Positions 36,291 to 44,726 of a stretch of 54,587 nt of DNA are shown piece by piece. Both the position numbers and the translations under genes were made by a program. How positions within the stretch are numbered: position 1 is the stretch's first letter; each line of letters begins with the position of its first letter. Location of the stretch: the NCBI GenBank assembly GCA_902475855.1, contig CABSBF010000010.1, forward strand, positions 1 through 54,587. Reading direction: 5' to 3'. Below the pieces are notes generated by a model. That model was given only the letters and a program-made list of their open reading frames with translations. It did not search any database and was not told the origin of the DNA. The DNA comes from an uncultured Eubacteriales bacterium. Its GTDB lineage: Bacteria > Bacillota > Clostridia > Oscillospirales > Oscillospiraceae.

Positions 36291-36321
36291 GTGGTCAGTC
36301 ACGGAAGGAGGGTGAAGTTTT

Positions 36322-37536
36322 ATGATCAAACGCGAACTGTATATGAGCCGTATCCGTCCGTTCATCGGAACGGAGCTGGTCAAGGTCATGACCGGTATCC
36401 GCCGCTGCGGAAAGTCGGTCATGTTGGAGTTGATCCAGCAGGAGCTTGCGGAGTCCGGCGTCAGCCGGGCGCAGTTTATCTCCATCAACTTTGAGGATAT
36501 GGGCTATTCCCACCTGCAAACCGCGCAGGCTTTGCATGATGAGATCACCGCAAGAGCCGCAGAAATAGAAGGCAAGGTCTATCTCTTTTTCGATGAGATC
36601 CAGGAGGTCAAGGACTGGGAGAAGTGCATCAACTCTTTCCGTGTCTCATTGGACTGTGACATCTACATCACCGGCTCCAATGCAAAGCTGCTGTCCGGTG
36701 AGCTTGCGACCTATTTGGGCGGTCGGTATGTGGAGTTTGTGATCTATCCGTTCTCCTTCGGGGAGTTCATGGAGCTGTACCGTTCGATTGCCCCCGATGC
36801 GTCCATCCAGCAGTGTTTCCAAAAGTACCTGCTCGCCGGAGGGATGCCCTATCTCGCAAATCTCCGATATGCGGATGCGCCATCCAAGCAATATCTTCAC
36901 GATCTGTTCAACTCTGTCCAGCTCAAGGACATCGTGAAGCGGAATAAAATCCGGGATGTTGACCTGCTGGAGCGGATCATTGCCTATGTGATCGCCAATG
37001 TGGGAACGACCTTCTCGGCGACCTCTCTTGCAAAGTTCCTGAAAAACGAGCAGCGCACCGTTGCCCCGGAAACGATCCTGAACTATATCAAATACTGCTG
37101 CGAGGCGTACCTTTTCTATCAGGTGAAGCGGGAGGACTTGCAGGGCAAACAGATCCTTGCCTCCAATGAGAAGTATTATATTGCCGATCATGGCATCCGC
37201 GAGGCGGTCTTTGGCGGCAATATGCGGGACATCAATCTCATTTTGGAGAATATCGTCTATCTTGAGCTGCTGCGCCGGGGTTATGAAGTGACTGTCGGCA
37301 GAACAGGCGATAAGGAAATTGACTTTGTATGCGACAAGCGCGGCGAAAAGCTGTACGTTCAGGTGTGCTATCTGCTCGCCTCCGACGAAACGGTCAACCG
37401 CGAGTTCGGCGCGTATGACTCTATCCGCGATAACTTCCCGAAGTACGTTGTTTCTCTCGATGAGTTCGATATGAGCCGAAATGGGATCAAGCACCGGAAT
37501 ATCCGTGATTTCCTCTTGGCTGAGGAATGGAACTGA
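36322..37536 (+). CDS. AAA ATPase with DUF4143 domain (first copy)
   Basis: 404 residues; GGAGGGTG precedes the ATG. Walker A is GIRRCGKSVMLELI, Walker B VYLFFDEIQEV, and YITGSNAKLLSGE is the sensor-like block of the AAA_14 family. The region after about 205 (DIVKRNKIRDVDLLERIIAYV to YYIADHGIR) is DUF4143, and EIDFVCDKRGEKLYVQVCY near the C-terminus looks like a PD-(D/E)XK-type nuclease fold (Glu/Asp before a K-x-x). These proteins are widespread, patchily distributed and sometimes multiplied in one genome; biological role not established. A second, only partly similar copy faces it at 37999-39198. Confidence 0.88.
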   Translation: MIKRELYMSRIRPFIGTELVKVMTGIRRCGKSVMLELIQQELAESGVSRAQFISINFEDMGYSHLQTAQALHDEITARAAEIEGKVYLFFDEIQEVKDWEKCINSFRVSLDCDIYITGSNAKLLSGELATYLGGRYVEFVIYPFSFGEFMELYRSIAPDASIQQCFQKYLLAGGMPYLANLRYADAPSKQYLHDLFNSVQLKDIVKRNKIRDVDLLERIIAYVIANVGTTFSATSLAKFLKNEQRTVAPETILNYIKYCCEAYLFYQVKREDLQGKQILASNEKYYIADHGIREAVFGGNMRDINLILENIVYLELLRRGYEVTVGRTGDKEIDFVCDKRGEKLYVQVCYLLASDETVNREFGAYDSIRDNFPKYVVSLDEFDMSRNGIKHRNIRDFLLAEEWN

Positions 37537-37673
37537 AGAAGAAACCCGGGACAAGTAACTTCCTCGTTCTTAAATCACATATCACTGTCGTTTCCTTTTA
37601 GAACAATGACGCAAGATGTGCCAAACCGCGTCTCCACCCTGCTGCTGACGGTGGGACAATAGGCACCGAGAAT

Positions 37674-37715
37674 CGATAAGGCACCCGGAAGTATATACTT
37701 CCGGATGCCTTATCG
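37674..37715. repeat. long inverted repeat inside the flavoprotein remnant
   Basis: Arms of 20 bases (37674-37693 and 37696-37715) with one mismatch, half-site CGATAAGGCAyCCGGAAGTA. No T tract. Possibly the trace of an insertion or a regulatory hairpin. Confidence 0.55.
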
Positions 37716-37945
37716 TAAGAGAGTTTGACAGGAACCTTTTTAAGTTCCATCAGCAAACCTTCCCGGTAGAGATATGCCGCGTCGCGGCAGACCTCCTTTT
37801 TCCTGCTGAGAAGGTGTACTGTGCGTCCGGTCATTCCCAACTGCAACGCAAGCTCACAACCGACCAATCCGCCGCCGACAATGGCGACGTTCTGCCCGAA
37901 AGAGTCGATTCTCCGCAGAGCATCCTCTGCTATTGTCCCATGTCT
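37688..37945 (-). pseudogene. remnant of an NAD(P)/FAD oxidoreductase (enoate/dienoyl-CoA reductase type)
   Basis: A fragment of about 85 codons read leftward contains NVAIVGGGLVGCELALQL, a typical dinucleotide-binding GxGxxG loop, then GRTVHLLSRKKE and YREGLLMELKK. The pattern matches the C-terminal Rossmann domain of NADH:flavin oxidoreductases of the FldZ/FadH kind. Everything before and after this segment is missing and there is no start codon with a ribosome site, so it is a broken relic. It lies between the two DUF4143 ATPase genes. Confidence 0.7.
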
Positions 37946-37998
37946 ATCCAGTCGCTGCCTGCTTTTGCGGTTACTCTTCTTCCGCCTGTGCCATAGTG

Positions 37999-39198
37999 TC
38001 ACCACGCATCGGCCAGCAGAAAATCTGCAAGATGAACGATCTTGATGCCGTTTTCGATGCCGGTGTCCATTTCGTTGAGCGTAACGACATATTTGGGGTA
38101 ATGGTCGCGGAGCTCCATCAGGTTCCCCACCTCGCGGTCGGACGCTTCGGGGATCTGGACGCAGACCTGCACATAAATGCGCTCGTCGCGGCGCGTTGCA
38201 ACAAAGTCGATCTCCTTTGTATCGTTCTTGCCGATGTAAACATCGTAGCCGCGGCGCTTCAATTCGAGGTACACGATGTTCTCCATCGCGCCGTCCAGCA
38301 TTTTGCGGTTATAGCCCAGCAGCGCGTATTTCAGAGAGACATCGGCAAGGTAATACTTCTCCTGCGTTTTCAGGATGCTCTTGCCTTGCAGATCATAGCG
38401 TTCGCAGGGGTAGATGATGAATGCCTGCTCCAACCAGCGCAGGTAGTTGTAGATGCTCTCCACCGAGACCTTGCGGTGCTCGCTTTTGAGGAAGGTGGAG
38501 ATCGAGTTCGCCGAGAAGGTCTTGCCCATATTCTCGATGATATACTTCACCACACGGTCAAAAAGATCCTGCTTGTTGATGCGGTGGCGCTTGACAATAT
38601 CGCGGGAGACGACGGTGTGGTAAATGCCGTTGACGATCTGATAGGCGCTCTGTTCATCATACTCGCTGAGCGCCACAATGGGGAAGCCGCCGAAGCGGAT
38701 ATACTCCTCCAGCAGCTCCCTGCGGGATAAGGTGCTACCCGACTTGAAGTCCAGATATTCCTTGAACGACAGCGTATAAACAGGAATGGACACATAGCGG
38801 CCCGTCAGATAGGTGGAGATCTCGCTGGACATGAGCTTGGAGTTGGAGCCGGTCACATAGATGTCGGCATCCGCACGTTCCAGCAGGCTGTTGACCGCCT
38901 TCTCCCAGCCGGTGATCTCCTGAATCTCGTCCAGCAGGAGGTAGCAATGCCCCTTGCCCGCCATGGCTGCGGTCAGTTCGTCATACATCTGCTTGGCGGT
39001 GATGTTCTCGGGAATATCCATCTCCGTGTACCGCTTGCAGATGATCTGATCCTCCCCTACGCCGCGCCGCAACAGCTCCTCTCTCAGCATCTCAAAGATC
39101 GTAGACTTGCCGCAGCGGCGGATACCGGCAAGTATCTTGACGAGTGGCTTATCGATAAACGGCTCGATCGCCGCAATATAATCCGGTCTGTTGATCAT
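37999..39198 (-). CDS. AAA ATPase with DUF4143 domain (second copy, opposite strand)
   Basis: 399 residues; GGGGGC precedes the ATG at 39198. Walker A GIRRCGKSTIFEML, Walker B CYLLLDEIQEITGWE, sensor block YVTGSNSKLMSSEIST, then DUF4143 from about residue 200 (RDIVKRHRINKQDLFDRVVKYI, YYLADVSLKYALLG) and KEIDFVATRRDERIYVQVC near the end, a nuclease-like block. Domain order matches the ATPase at 36322-37536 but the sequences differ enough that recent duplication is unlikely. The two genes converge across the flavoprotein remnant. Role not established. Confidence 0.88.
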   Translation of the reverse strand: MINRPDYIAAIEPFIDKPLVKILAGIRRCGKSTIFEMLREELLRRGVGEDQIICKRYTEMDIPENITAKQMYDELTAAMAGKGHCYLLLDEIQEITGWEKAVNSLLERADADIYVTGSNSKLMSSEISTYLTGRYVSIPVYTLSFKEYLDFKSGSTLSRRELLEEYIRFGGFPIVALSEYDEQSAYQIVNGIYHTVVSRDIVKRHRINKQDLFDRVVKYIIENMGKTFSANSISTFLKSEHRKVSVESIYNYLRWLEQAFIIYPCERYDLQGKSILKTQEKYYLADVSLKYALLGYNRKMLDGAMENIVYLELKRRGYDVYIGKNDTKEIDFVATRRDERIYVQVCVQIPEASDREVGNLMELRDHYPKYVVTLNEMDTGIENGIKIVHLADFLLADAW

Positions 39199-39257
39199 CG
39201 TATCGCCCCCTTACAGTTATTAGTATACCCAAAAGAGTTCAGATATTCAACAAGTTT

Positions 39258-39296
39258 TTAAGGTCTAACATGAAAAACTTTCGTGTTAGACCTTAA
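39258..39296. repeat. hairpin upstream of the second DUF4143 gene
   Basis: Arms TTAAGGTCTAACA (39258-39270) and TGTTAGACCTTAA (39284-39296), 13-base loop with partial pairing. Either a terminator-like element or the edge of a former mobile element. Confidence 0.6.
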
Positions 39297-39436
39297 ATCA
39301 AGGAAGCCTGCCTACATATGGTTGGTTGTATAAATCAGGGTGTATGCTCAATCATAAAACGGTCTCCATTCTAACAATCGCTTCTGGTAATTATTAGAAG
39401 CTTTTCCGGTCAGCAGCCAGTGCTGCTGGCCACTTT

Positions 39437-39532
39437 TTATGCAGCGAGACCGAGTTCGTGCTTTTCCATTGGGGGCAACACGCCCAGATTACGCTTCACC
39501 CGTCTGGTGTTGTAATAATGGATACACAAGAT
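39437..39532 (-). mobile_element. remnant of an IS3-family transposase, last 31 codons
   Basis: Read leftward the segment gives IHYYNTRRVKRNLGVLPP and a short tail ending in a stop at 39437-39439. The YNxxRxxxxLGxxPP ending is the C-terminus of IS3/IS150-type DDE transposases. A GC-rich inverted repeat (GGCCAGCAGC and complement) follows, as beyond many such genes. No other part of the element is present. Confidence 0.75.
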
Positions 39533-39647
39533 ATGCATCCGGCGGCGAATTAGGCCGAGCAACTTAAAATTTCAGAAGAGGAAGTCGAGCGCCTTTTCCG
39601 CCCACAAAAATGCAAGAGGCAAAATGCTTTGAACTGGAAATGAATCA

Positions 39648-39720
39648 TTTTCACGCCTCAGAGTGAACAAAAGTGAATTTTCACTTTGCACTGTTGAAAA
39701 TTGTGAAAATGTGAGTATAA
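39648..39720 (+). promoter_or_regulatory. promoter and TTTTCAC-type operators before the AlbA_2 gene
   Basis: Promoter TTGAAA (39693-39698), 16 bases, TATAAT (39715-39720). Around it TTTTCAC or its complement recurs: 39648-39654, the palindrome AAAGTGAATTTTCACTTT at 39669-39686, and GTGAAAA in the spacer. The layout suggests a repressor, possibly the downstream DNA-binding protein itself. Confidence 0.6.
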
Positions 39721-39750
39721 TATAATCAAGCTGCGATGGAGGTGCTGTAC

Positions 39751-41061
39751 ATGCAACATGAAAGCGAGCGCATTGAGTATAAATCTCAGATGATCGATGA
39801 CATCTATAAGGAGGTCATCGCATTTGCAAATACGGACGGAGGTGTGATCTATCTCGGTATTGACGACAAAGGCAATTTGATCGGCATTGATGACGTGGAT
39901 GAGACCTATACCCGCCTGAACAATGGCATCCGCGATGCAATCGCACCGGATGTGACCATGTTCGTGCGGTATGTCCTCCAGGATAATAACGTAATTCAGA
40001 TCGAAGTTGCCGAAGGCAGCTATAAGCCTTATTATCTGAAATCCAAAGGTATGAAGCCCTCCGGTGTTTATGTCCGTCAGGGTACGTCCAGTGTTCAGGC
40101 ATCTCCCGAGCAAATTCGTCAGATGATCAAGGAGTCGGACGGAGACAGTTATGAGGACTCCCGCAGTTTGGAACAGGATTTAACGTTCCATGCCGCAGAA
40201 ACCGCATTTGAACGGTACGGTGTAGAGTTTTCCGTTGAGAAATATCGTGCGCTGGGCATCACACAAAACGATATTTACACCAACCTTGCGCTGCTGCTTT
40301 CCGACCAGTGTCATCACACGATCAAAGTTGCCGTGTTCAAGGATGAATTCTGCACAGAGTTCCGTGACAGCAAGGAGTTCGGCGGGTCCGTGTTCAAACA
40401 GTTTGAGGACGTGGTAAACTATCTTGCTCTGTGCAACAAGACTGCTTCCACGATCAAAGGACTTGTTCGCACGGATAAGCAGGACTACCCCGAAGAAGCC
40501 ATCCGCGAAGCCCTGCTCAATGCGCTTGTGCATCGGGATTACAGCTTCAGCGGCAGCATCATTATCAATGTCAACGACAGCAAAATGGAGTTTATCTCTC
40601 TTGGCGGTCTGCTCCCCGGCCTTTCTACCGAGGATATCCGCATCGGCGTTTCTCAGCCGAGGAACAAAAAGCTGGCAGAGATATTCCACCGTCTGCGTCT
40701 GATTGAAAGTTACGGTACCGGTATTCGCCGCATTTTCAAGCTGTACGAAAACTGCCCTATACAGCCCGGCATTGAGGCAACGGCCAATGCGTTCAAGATC
40801 GTGTTGCCCAACATGAATGCTGCCAGTACTGCAAGCGAAGATGCCCCGGCAACAACCGGAAAGTCTACTGCTGTGATCACGCCCCAGATGAAAGCTGTGA
40901 TGGACTATCTGGCAGAGTACGGCGAAATGACCGACGAAGATCTGCAGGAACTGCTGAATATCAAAAAGACAAGATCCTATCTGCTTTCCCGTCAGATGAA
41001 CGAGAATGGGCTGATCGAGATCATCGGCCGGGGCGCGGGAAAAAGATATCGATTGAAGTGA
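39751..41061 (+). CDS. AlbA_2/Schlafen-domain putative DNA-binding protein (RecG-like C-terminus)
   Basis: 436 residues. The ATG at 39751 has GGAGGTG 6 bases upstream; an ATG 15 bases earlier would overlap that site. Residues 1-110 form the AlbA_2 (Schlafen-like) domain: ESERIEYKSQ, VIAFANTDGGVIYLGIDDKG and SGVYVRQGTSS. The middle, EAIREALLNALVHRDYS and RNKKLAEIFHRLRLIESYGTGIRR, is the ATPase-like HATPase_c_4 module often labelled RecG-related, and the last 65 residues resemble a winged helix (MKAVMDYLAEYGEMTDEDLQELL). Such proteins serve as regulators or as parts of anti-phage loci. The DUF262 gene begins 10 bases after it, so the two are one operon. Confidence 0.88.
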   Translation: MQHESERIEYKSQMIDDIYKEVIAFANTDGGVIYLGIDDKGNLIGIDDVDETYTRLNNGIRDAIAPDVTMFVRYVLQDNNVIQIEVAEGSYKPYYLKSKGMKPSGVYVRQGTSSVQASPEQIRQMIKESDGDSYEDSRSLEQDLTFHAAETAFERYGVEFSVEKYRALGITQNDIYTNLALLLSDQCHHTIKVAVFKDEFCTEFRDSKEFGGSVFKQFEDVVNYLALCNKTASTIKGLVRTDKQDYPEEAIREALLNALVHRDYSFSGSIIINVNDSKMEFISLGGLLPGLSTEDIRIGVSQPRNKKLAEIFHRLRLIESYGTGIRRIFKLYENCPIQPGIEATANAFKIVLPNMNAASTASEDAPATTGKSTAVITPQMKAVMDYLAEYGEMTDEDLQELLNIKKTRSYLLSRQMNENGLIEIIGRGAGKRYRLK

Positions 41062-41071
41062 GGGACGATGT

Positions 41072-42868
41072 ATGGCACGTTACAGCGTTAATAACTACAC
41101 AGTTGAAACATTGCTTTCAAATATAAAATCCGGAAACATTGCAATTCCGGAAATGCAGCGTCCTTTTGTTTGGGATAGTTCTAAAGTCAGAGACTTAGTT
41201 GATTCTTTGTATAAGGGATTTCCGGTTGGATACATCATTGTATGGCAAAACCCGGATGTTAAACTGAAGGACGGAACAAAGTCTTCCGGCAAAAAGGTCC
41301 TGATTGATGGGCAACAGCGTATTACGGCAATGGCTGCTGCAATCGTTGGACAAGAGGTATTGGACGATCACTATAAATGGAAACGCATTTCTATTGCTTT
41401 CAACCCCCTCGAAGAGAAATTTGAGGTTGCTAACAATGCTATCTTGAAAAGCAGCAAATGGATTCCTGACATTGCCCCCGTTTTAGAACCAGCTTTTGAT
41501 ACATTTTCCTTCGTAATGGACTATTGCCAGAAGAATGAGATTACAGATCAGATGTCACAGGTAAATAATATCGTTAACCGGCTTCGCGGTATTCAGAATA
41601 ACTGCCTTGGAGTTATCACTTTGGCTGAGGACTTGGATATCGATAGTGTTACGGAGATTTTTATTCGTATTAACTCTAAAGGTGTTGTACTTTCTCAGGC
41701 AGACTTTGCCATGTCCAAGATTTCCTCCAACGAAACTTATAGCGGCAATATTACCCGCAAGACAATTGACTATTTCTGTCACTTGCTTGAATCGCCCGAG
41801 GATCTGAAAGATATTAAAAACAACGATACCGCTTTTGCTACCTTGCCGGAATTTGATGCGATCAAATGGGCGGCCACTAAGAGCAACCCCATATACAAAA
41901 CTACATATAACGATATTCTGCGCGTCGCATTCACCTATAAGTTTAAGCGCGGTCGCTTGGCCGACCTTGTTAGTTTACTGTCAGGCCGTGATTTTGAAAC
42001 AAGAGAATTCAAAATCGAAATCGAGGAAGATTCCTTTAAGCAGCTTCACGGAGCAGTTCTGCAAGCTGTGAATCAGACCAACTACGAGCGCTATTTGATG
42101 ATAGTTCGCTCTGTCGGTATTGTACGCAAATCCTTAATTCGTTCCCAGAACGTGCTGAACTTCGGATATGTGCTCTACCTCGCATTGCGCGAAAGGAAAA
42201 TTGACAGCAATGAAATCGAGCAGATCGTCCGTCGTTGGCTGGCACTGACAATCTTGACAGGCCGTTATTCCGGCTCTCCCGAGTCCTCCTTTGATTACGA
42301 TATTAAGCGTTTTTTCTCTTACGACGAGCCAAAGGAATATCTCAAGCTCACGGAAGCCGGCGAATTGTCAGATGCGTTTTGGAATGTCAACCTTGTACAG
42401 CGCTTGAATACCTCTGTTGCAAGCAGCCCGTACTTTAATATGTTCCTTGTTGCGCAGGTAAAGAGCCATGACAGGGGTTTCCTATCTACACAGGTTGATG
42501 TGGAGGCTATGCTAGAAAACAGAGGCGACATCCACCATCTTTTCCCAAAGAACTATCTGACGAAACATGGTGTTCCGCAATCGATGTATAACCAAATCGC
42601 GAACTATGTGTTTCTCCAGCAGGAGATCAATATCAAAATCAGCGATGAAGCGCCCTGCATCTATATGAAAAAGGCTTTCGGTCAGTGTCAAACAAAGGAA
42701 CCTGTCTATGGTGGCATCGTTGATGAGGTTGAGCTTCGTAAAAATCTGGAACAGAACTGTATTCCTGCCGGATTTGAAGAAATGGATATTGCGGACTATA
42801 CCAATTTCCTTGAAATGCGCAGAAAGCTGATGGCAGAAAAAATTCGCGACTACTACTTCTCCCTTTAG
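41072..42868 (+). CDS. DUF262/DUF1524 protein (GmrSD-like, HNH nuclease type)
   Basis: 598 residues. The N-terminal DUF262 (ParB/sulfiredoxin-like) carries IPEMQRPFVWDSSKVRDLVDSL and the nucleotide-binding KVLIDGQQRITAM; DLDIDSVTEIFIRINSKG and LSQADFAMSKI are also standard. At about 485-525 GDIHHLFPKNYL and NQIANYVFLQQEINIK form the HNH-like DUF1524 block. GmrSD-type proteins of this make-up restrict DNA with modified bases (glucosylated cytosine) or act in other defence systems. Base use is noticeably more AT-rich than in the flanking core genes, a sign of transfer. Its stop overlaps the convergent SASP gene by four bases. Confidence 0.88.
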   Translation: MARYSVNNYTVETLLSNIKSGNIAIPEMQRPFVWDSSKVRDLVDSLYKGFPVGYIIVWQNPDVKLKDGTKSSGKKVLIDGQQRITAMAAAIVGQEVLDDHYKWKRISIAFNPLEEKFEVANNAILKSSKWIPDIAPVLEPAFDTFSFVMDYCQKNEITDQMSQVNNIVNRLRGIQNNCLGVITLAEDLDIDSVTEIFIRINSKGVVLSQADFAMSKISSNETYSGNITRKTIDYFCHLLESPEDLKDIKNNDTAFATLPEFDAIKWAATKSNPIYKTTYNDILRVAFTYKFKRGRLADLVSLLSGRDFETREFKIEIEEDSFKQLHGAVLQAVNQTNYERYLMIVRSVGIVRKSLIRSQNVLNFGYVLYLALRERKIDSNEIEQIVRRWLALTILTGRYSGSPESSFDYDIKRFFSYDEPKEYLKLTEAGELSDAFWNVNLVQRLNTSVASSPYFNMFLVAQVKSHDRGFLSTQVDVEAMLENRGDIHHLFPKNYLTKHGVPQSMYNQIANYVFLQQEINIKISDEAPCIYMKKAFGQCQTKEPVYGGIVDEVELRKNLEQNCIPAGFEEMDIADYTNFLEMRRKLMAEKIRDYYFSL

Positions 42869-43128
42869 ACGGTGATTCTCGCTATGTACCGCACCTTGAC
42901 CTCATGGCCGATCGCAGTGCGGTCTGCGCGGGTATAGTTCGCAGTTCGTTCGGTACACATCTTCTTGACCATCTGGCCACCGACGGAGCCGGCCTCGCGG
43001 GAGGTGAGATCGCCGTTGTAGCCTTCCTTGAGGTTGACGCCCATCTCGGCGGCAGCTTCCATCTTGAACTTGTTCATCGCGGCCTTGGCTTCAGGGACAT
43101 TGATCTTATTGTTGTTCTTAGCAGACAT
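42865..43128 (-). CDS. alpha/beta-type small acid-soluble spore protein
   Basis: 87 residues from the ATG at 43128, with AAGGAG upstream. Family signatures are MNKFKMEAAAEMGV, in the first half where the GPR protease cleaves, LTSREAGSVGGQMVKKM, and a basic C-terminus. These proteins coat and protect DNA in the forespore and are degraded for amino acids at germination. The opposite strand frame continues far upstream but only this segment is real. It identifies the organism as an endospore former. Expression is expected in the forespore under sigma G, although I did not identify that promoter. Confidence 0.95.
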   Translation of the reverse strand: MSAKNNNKINVPEAKAAMNKFKMEAAAEMGVNLKEGYNGDLTSREAGSVGGQMVKKMCTERTANYTRADRTAIGHEVKVRYIARITV

Positions 43129-43326
43129 GATATTTTCTCCTTCTTGATTGATGACTTTTTGTCGTTTGTTGTGCGCTTTGGGTATCGCAAGGGTAGTTTG
43201 ACTCGCATCCGCGCGGATATGCGCGCGCTTCACTGGTAAGTTTTGCTCACCGCGCGCGATTTGACAATCGATTCTCTTTCCTCTATAATTTATAATCAAT
43301 TTGAAAATTTCCGGAGGTATTGCATT

Positions 43327-44115
43327 ATGATCTCTTCCGATAACCGTCACTATCGCTACGGCAAGAGCCAGCTCATCGAGGTCATCTGCCAGCTGCGCTT
43401 CCCCACCATTCTGTCGATCGACACGCGCGAGCCCGCGGACTTTCAGGAGACCATCCGCGCCGCCTTCCCGCGCTACCAGTGTCAGGTCGAGCAGGCGCCG
43501 GGCGTGAACGGCGCGGCCGCCAAAAACGTCAACAACCACACCTTCCTCTCCGAAGATGGCGGCTACAAACTGAGCCTTACGAAGGATTTCATCGCCCTTT
43601 CCACGATGCGCTACTCGCACTGGGAGGATTTTGCCGCCAAGCTCGATGAGCCGCTCGGCCAGTTCATCAAGATCTACCGTCCTGCCTGCTTCGACCGCGT
43701 GGGTCTTCGCTATGTGAACGCCTTCTCGCGCGAGCAGCTCGGCCTTGCACCTCGCCGCTGGAACGACCTTTTGCAGCCGTCCTATCTCGGCGTGCTCGAC
43801 GAGGACGACATTGACGAGGCAAGCGTCGTCAAGTGCTCGGTCGACATTGAGCGCAAGCTCGACGCGCAGGCCGCGCTCAAGCTGCACGCCGGCCCCGGCT
43901 TTGTGCAGCGCAACATCCGCAACGGCAACCAGGTCCAGCGCGTGCAGGAAAATGAGGTCCGCTTCATTCTCGATCAGGACGTTTACTCCATCTCCAAGGT
44001 GAAGGTCGCCGCCGTGCCCGAAACGCTCAACGCCCTGCACGGCCACGCCGACCAGATCTTTTCCGACGCCATCACCACCGTGCTCCACGACGCGATGGAG
44101 CCTGAGTATCTGTAA
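43327..44115 (+). CDS. TIGR04255 family protein
   Basis: 262 residues; GGAGGTA precedes the ATG at 43327. The opening RHYRYGKSQLIEVICQLRFP is the signature of the patchily distributed TIGR04255 family; SLTKDFIALSTMRYSHWEDF and CFDRVGLRYVNAF are its other conserved stretches. The family has no established function that I know of; it often occurs near accessory or phage-defence genes. It sits between a spore protein gene and a small membrane protein gene that starts 3 bases after it, suggesting translational coupling with the latter. Confidence 0.8.
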   Translation: MISSDNRHYRYGKSQLIEVICQLRFPTILSIDTREPADFQETIRAAFPRYQCQVEQAPGVNGAAAKNVNNHTFLSEDGGYKLSLTKDFIALSTMRYSHWEDFAAKLDEPLGQFIKIYRPACFDRVGLRYVNAFSREQLGLAPRRWNDLLQPSYLGVLDEDDIDEASVVKCSVDIERKLDAQAALKLHAGPGFVQRNIRNGNQVQRVQENEVRFILDQDVYSISKVKVAAVPETLNALHGHADQIFSDAITTVLHDAMEPEYL

Positions 44116-44117
44116 GC

Positions 44118-44639
44118 ATGGCAAGGAAAACGCATGAACTCGCGCTCTGCGGCGTGCTCTGCGCGCTCGCCGTCGCCTTTTTGTGGCTCAGCGGCGTGCT
44201 GCCGCTCTCTACCTATTTCTGGCCCATCCTCGCCTCCTCGGTGCTGCTCATTGCGCGCGAGGAGTGCCGCGCAAGCTACGCATGGAGCTGCTTTGCCGCC
44301 TCTGCCATCCTTGGCCTTTTGCTGTGTGCGGACAAGGAGGCATCTCTCGTCTTCTGTTTTCTCGGCTATTATCCCCTGCTCAAGCCGAAATTCGACGCAA
44401 TATCGTCCCGCATGCTGCGCTTTGCGGCAAAGCTCGGGCTCTGCAGCGTCACGATGGGGCTCTTGTACGCACTCATTCTCTTCGTTTTCAGGCTGCCCGC
44501 TGTGGTGCAGGAGTTTTCCGAGACCGCGCCGTGGCTGCTTGCGGCCACCGTGCTTTTGGGACTGGCGCTCTTTTTCGTCTATGATCTTGCCATCGACCGC
44601 GTCGCCGTCATCTACGCCCACCGCCGCAAAAAGCGCTGA
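44118..44639 (+). CDS. small integral membrane protein of unknown function
   Basis: 173 residues with about five hydrophobic segments (for example LALCGVLCALAVAFLWLSGV, ILASSVLLIA, LLYALILFVF, LLAATVLLGLALFFVYDLA) and a basic C-terminal tail HRRKKR. It looks somewhat like the S components of ECF transporters or DUF2232-type proteins, but I cannot assign it. It has no clear ribosome site and starts 3 bases after the TIGR04255 stop, so it is probably translated by coupling. A terminator follows at once. Confidence 0.7.
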   Translation: MARKTHELALCGVLCALAVAFLWLSGVLPLSTYFWPILASSVLLIAREECRASYAWSCFAASAILGLLLCADKEASLVFCFLGYYPLLKPKFDAISSRMLRFAAKLGLCSVTMGLLYALILFVFRLPAVVQEFSETAPWLLAATVLLGLALFFVYDLAIDRVAVIYAHRRKKR

Positions 44640-44672
44640 GCCGGCCGCCGCGCGCTTTCCCTAGAAAGATGC

Positions 44673-44708
44673 AAAAAAGGAACCTTCCTTTCGGAAGGTT
44701 CCTTTTTT
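44673..44708. terminator. bidirectional terminator
   Basis: Sixteen-base arms AAAAAAGGAACCTTCC (44673-44688) and complement (44693-44708), loop TTTC. Serves the convergent membrane-protein and helicase genes. Confidence 0.92.
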
Positions 44709-44726
44709 CATACAAACAGGTCAAGA

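Noticed and set aside
42865..44124. A 419-codon minus-strand frame
   Set aside because: Only its last 87 codons form a real gene (spore protein); the rest is antisense to the TIGR04255 gene.
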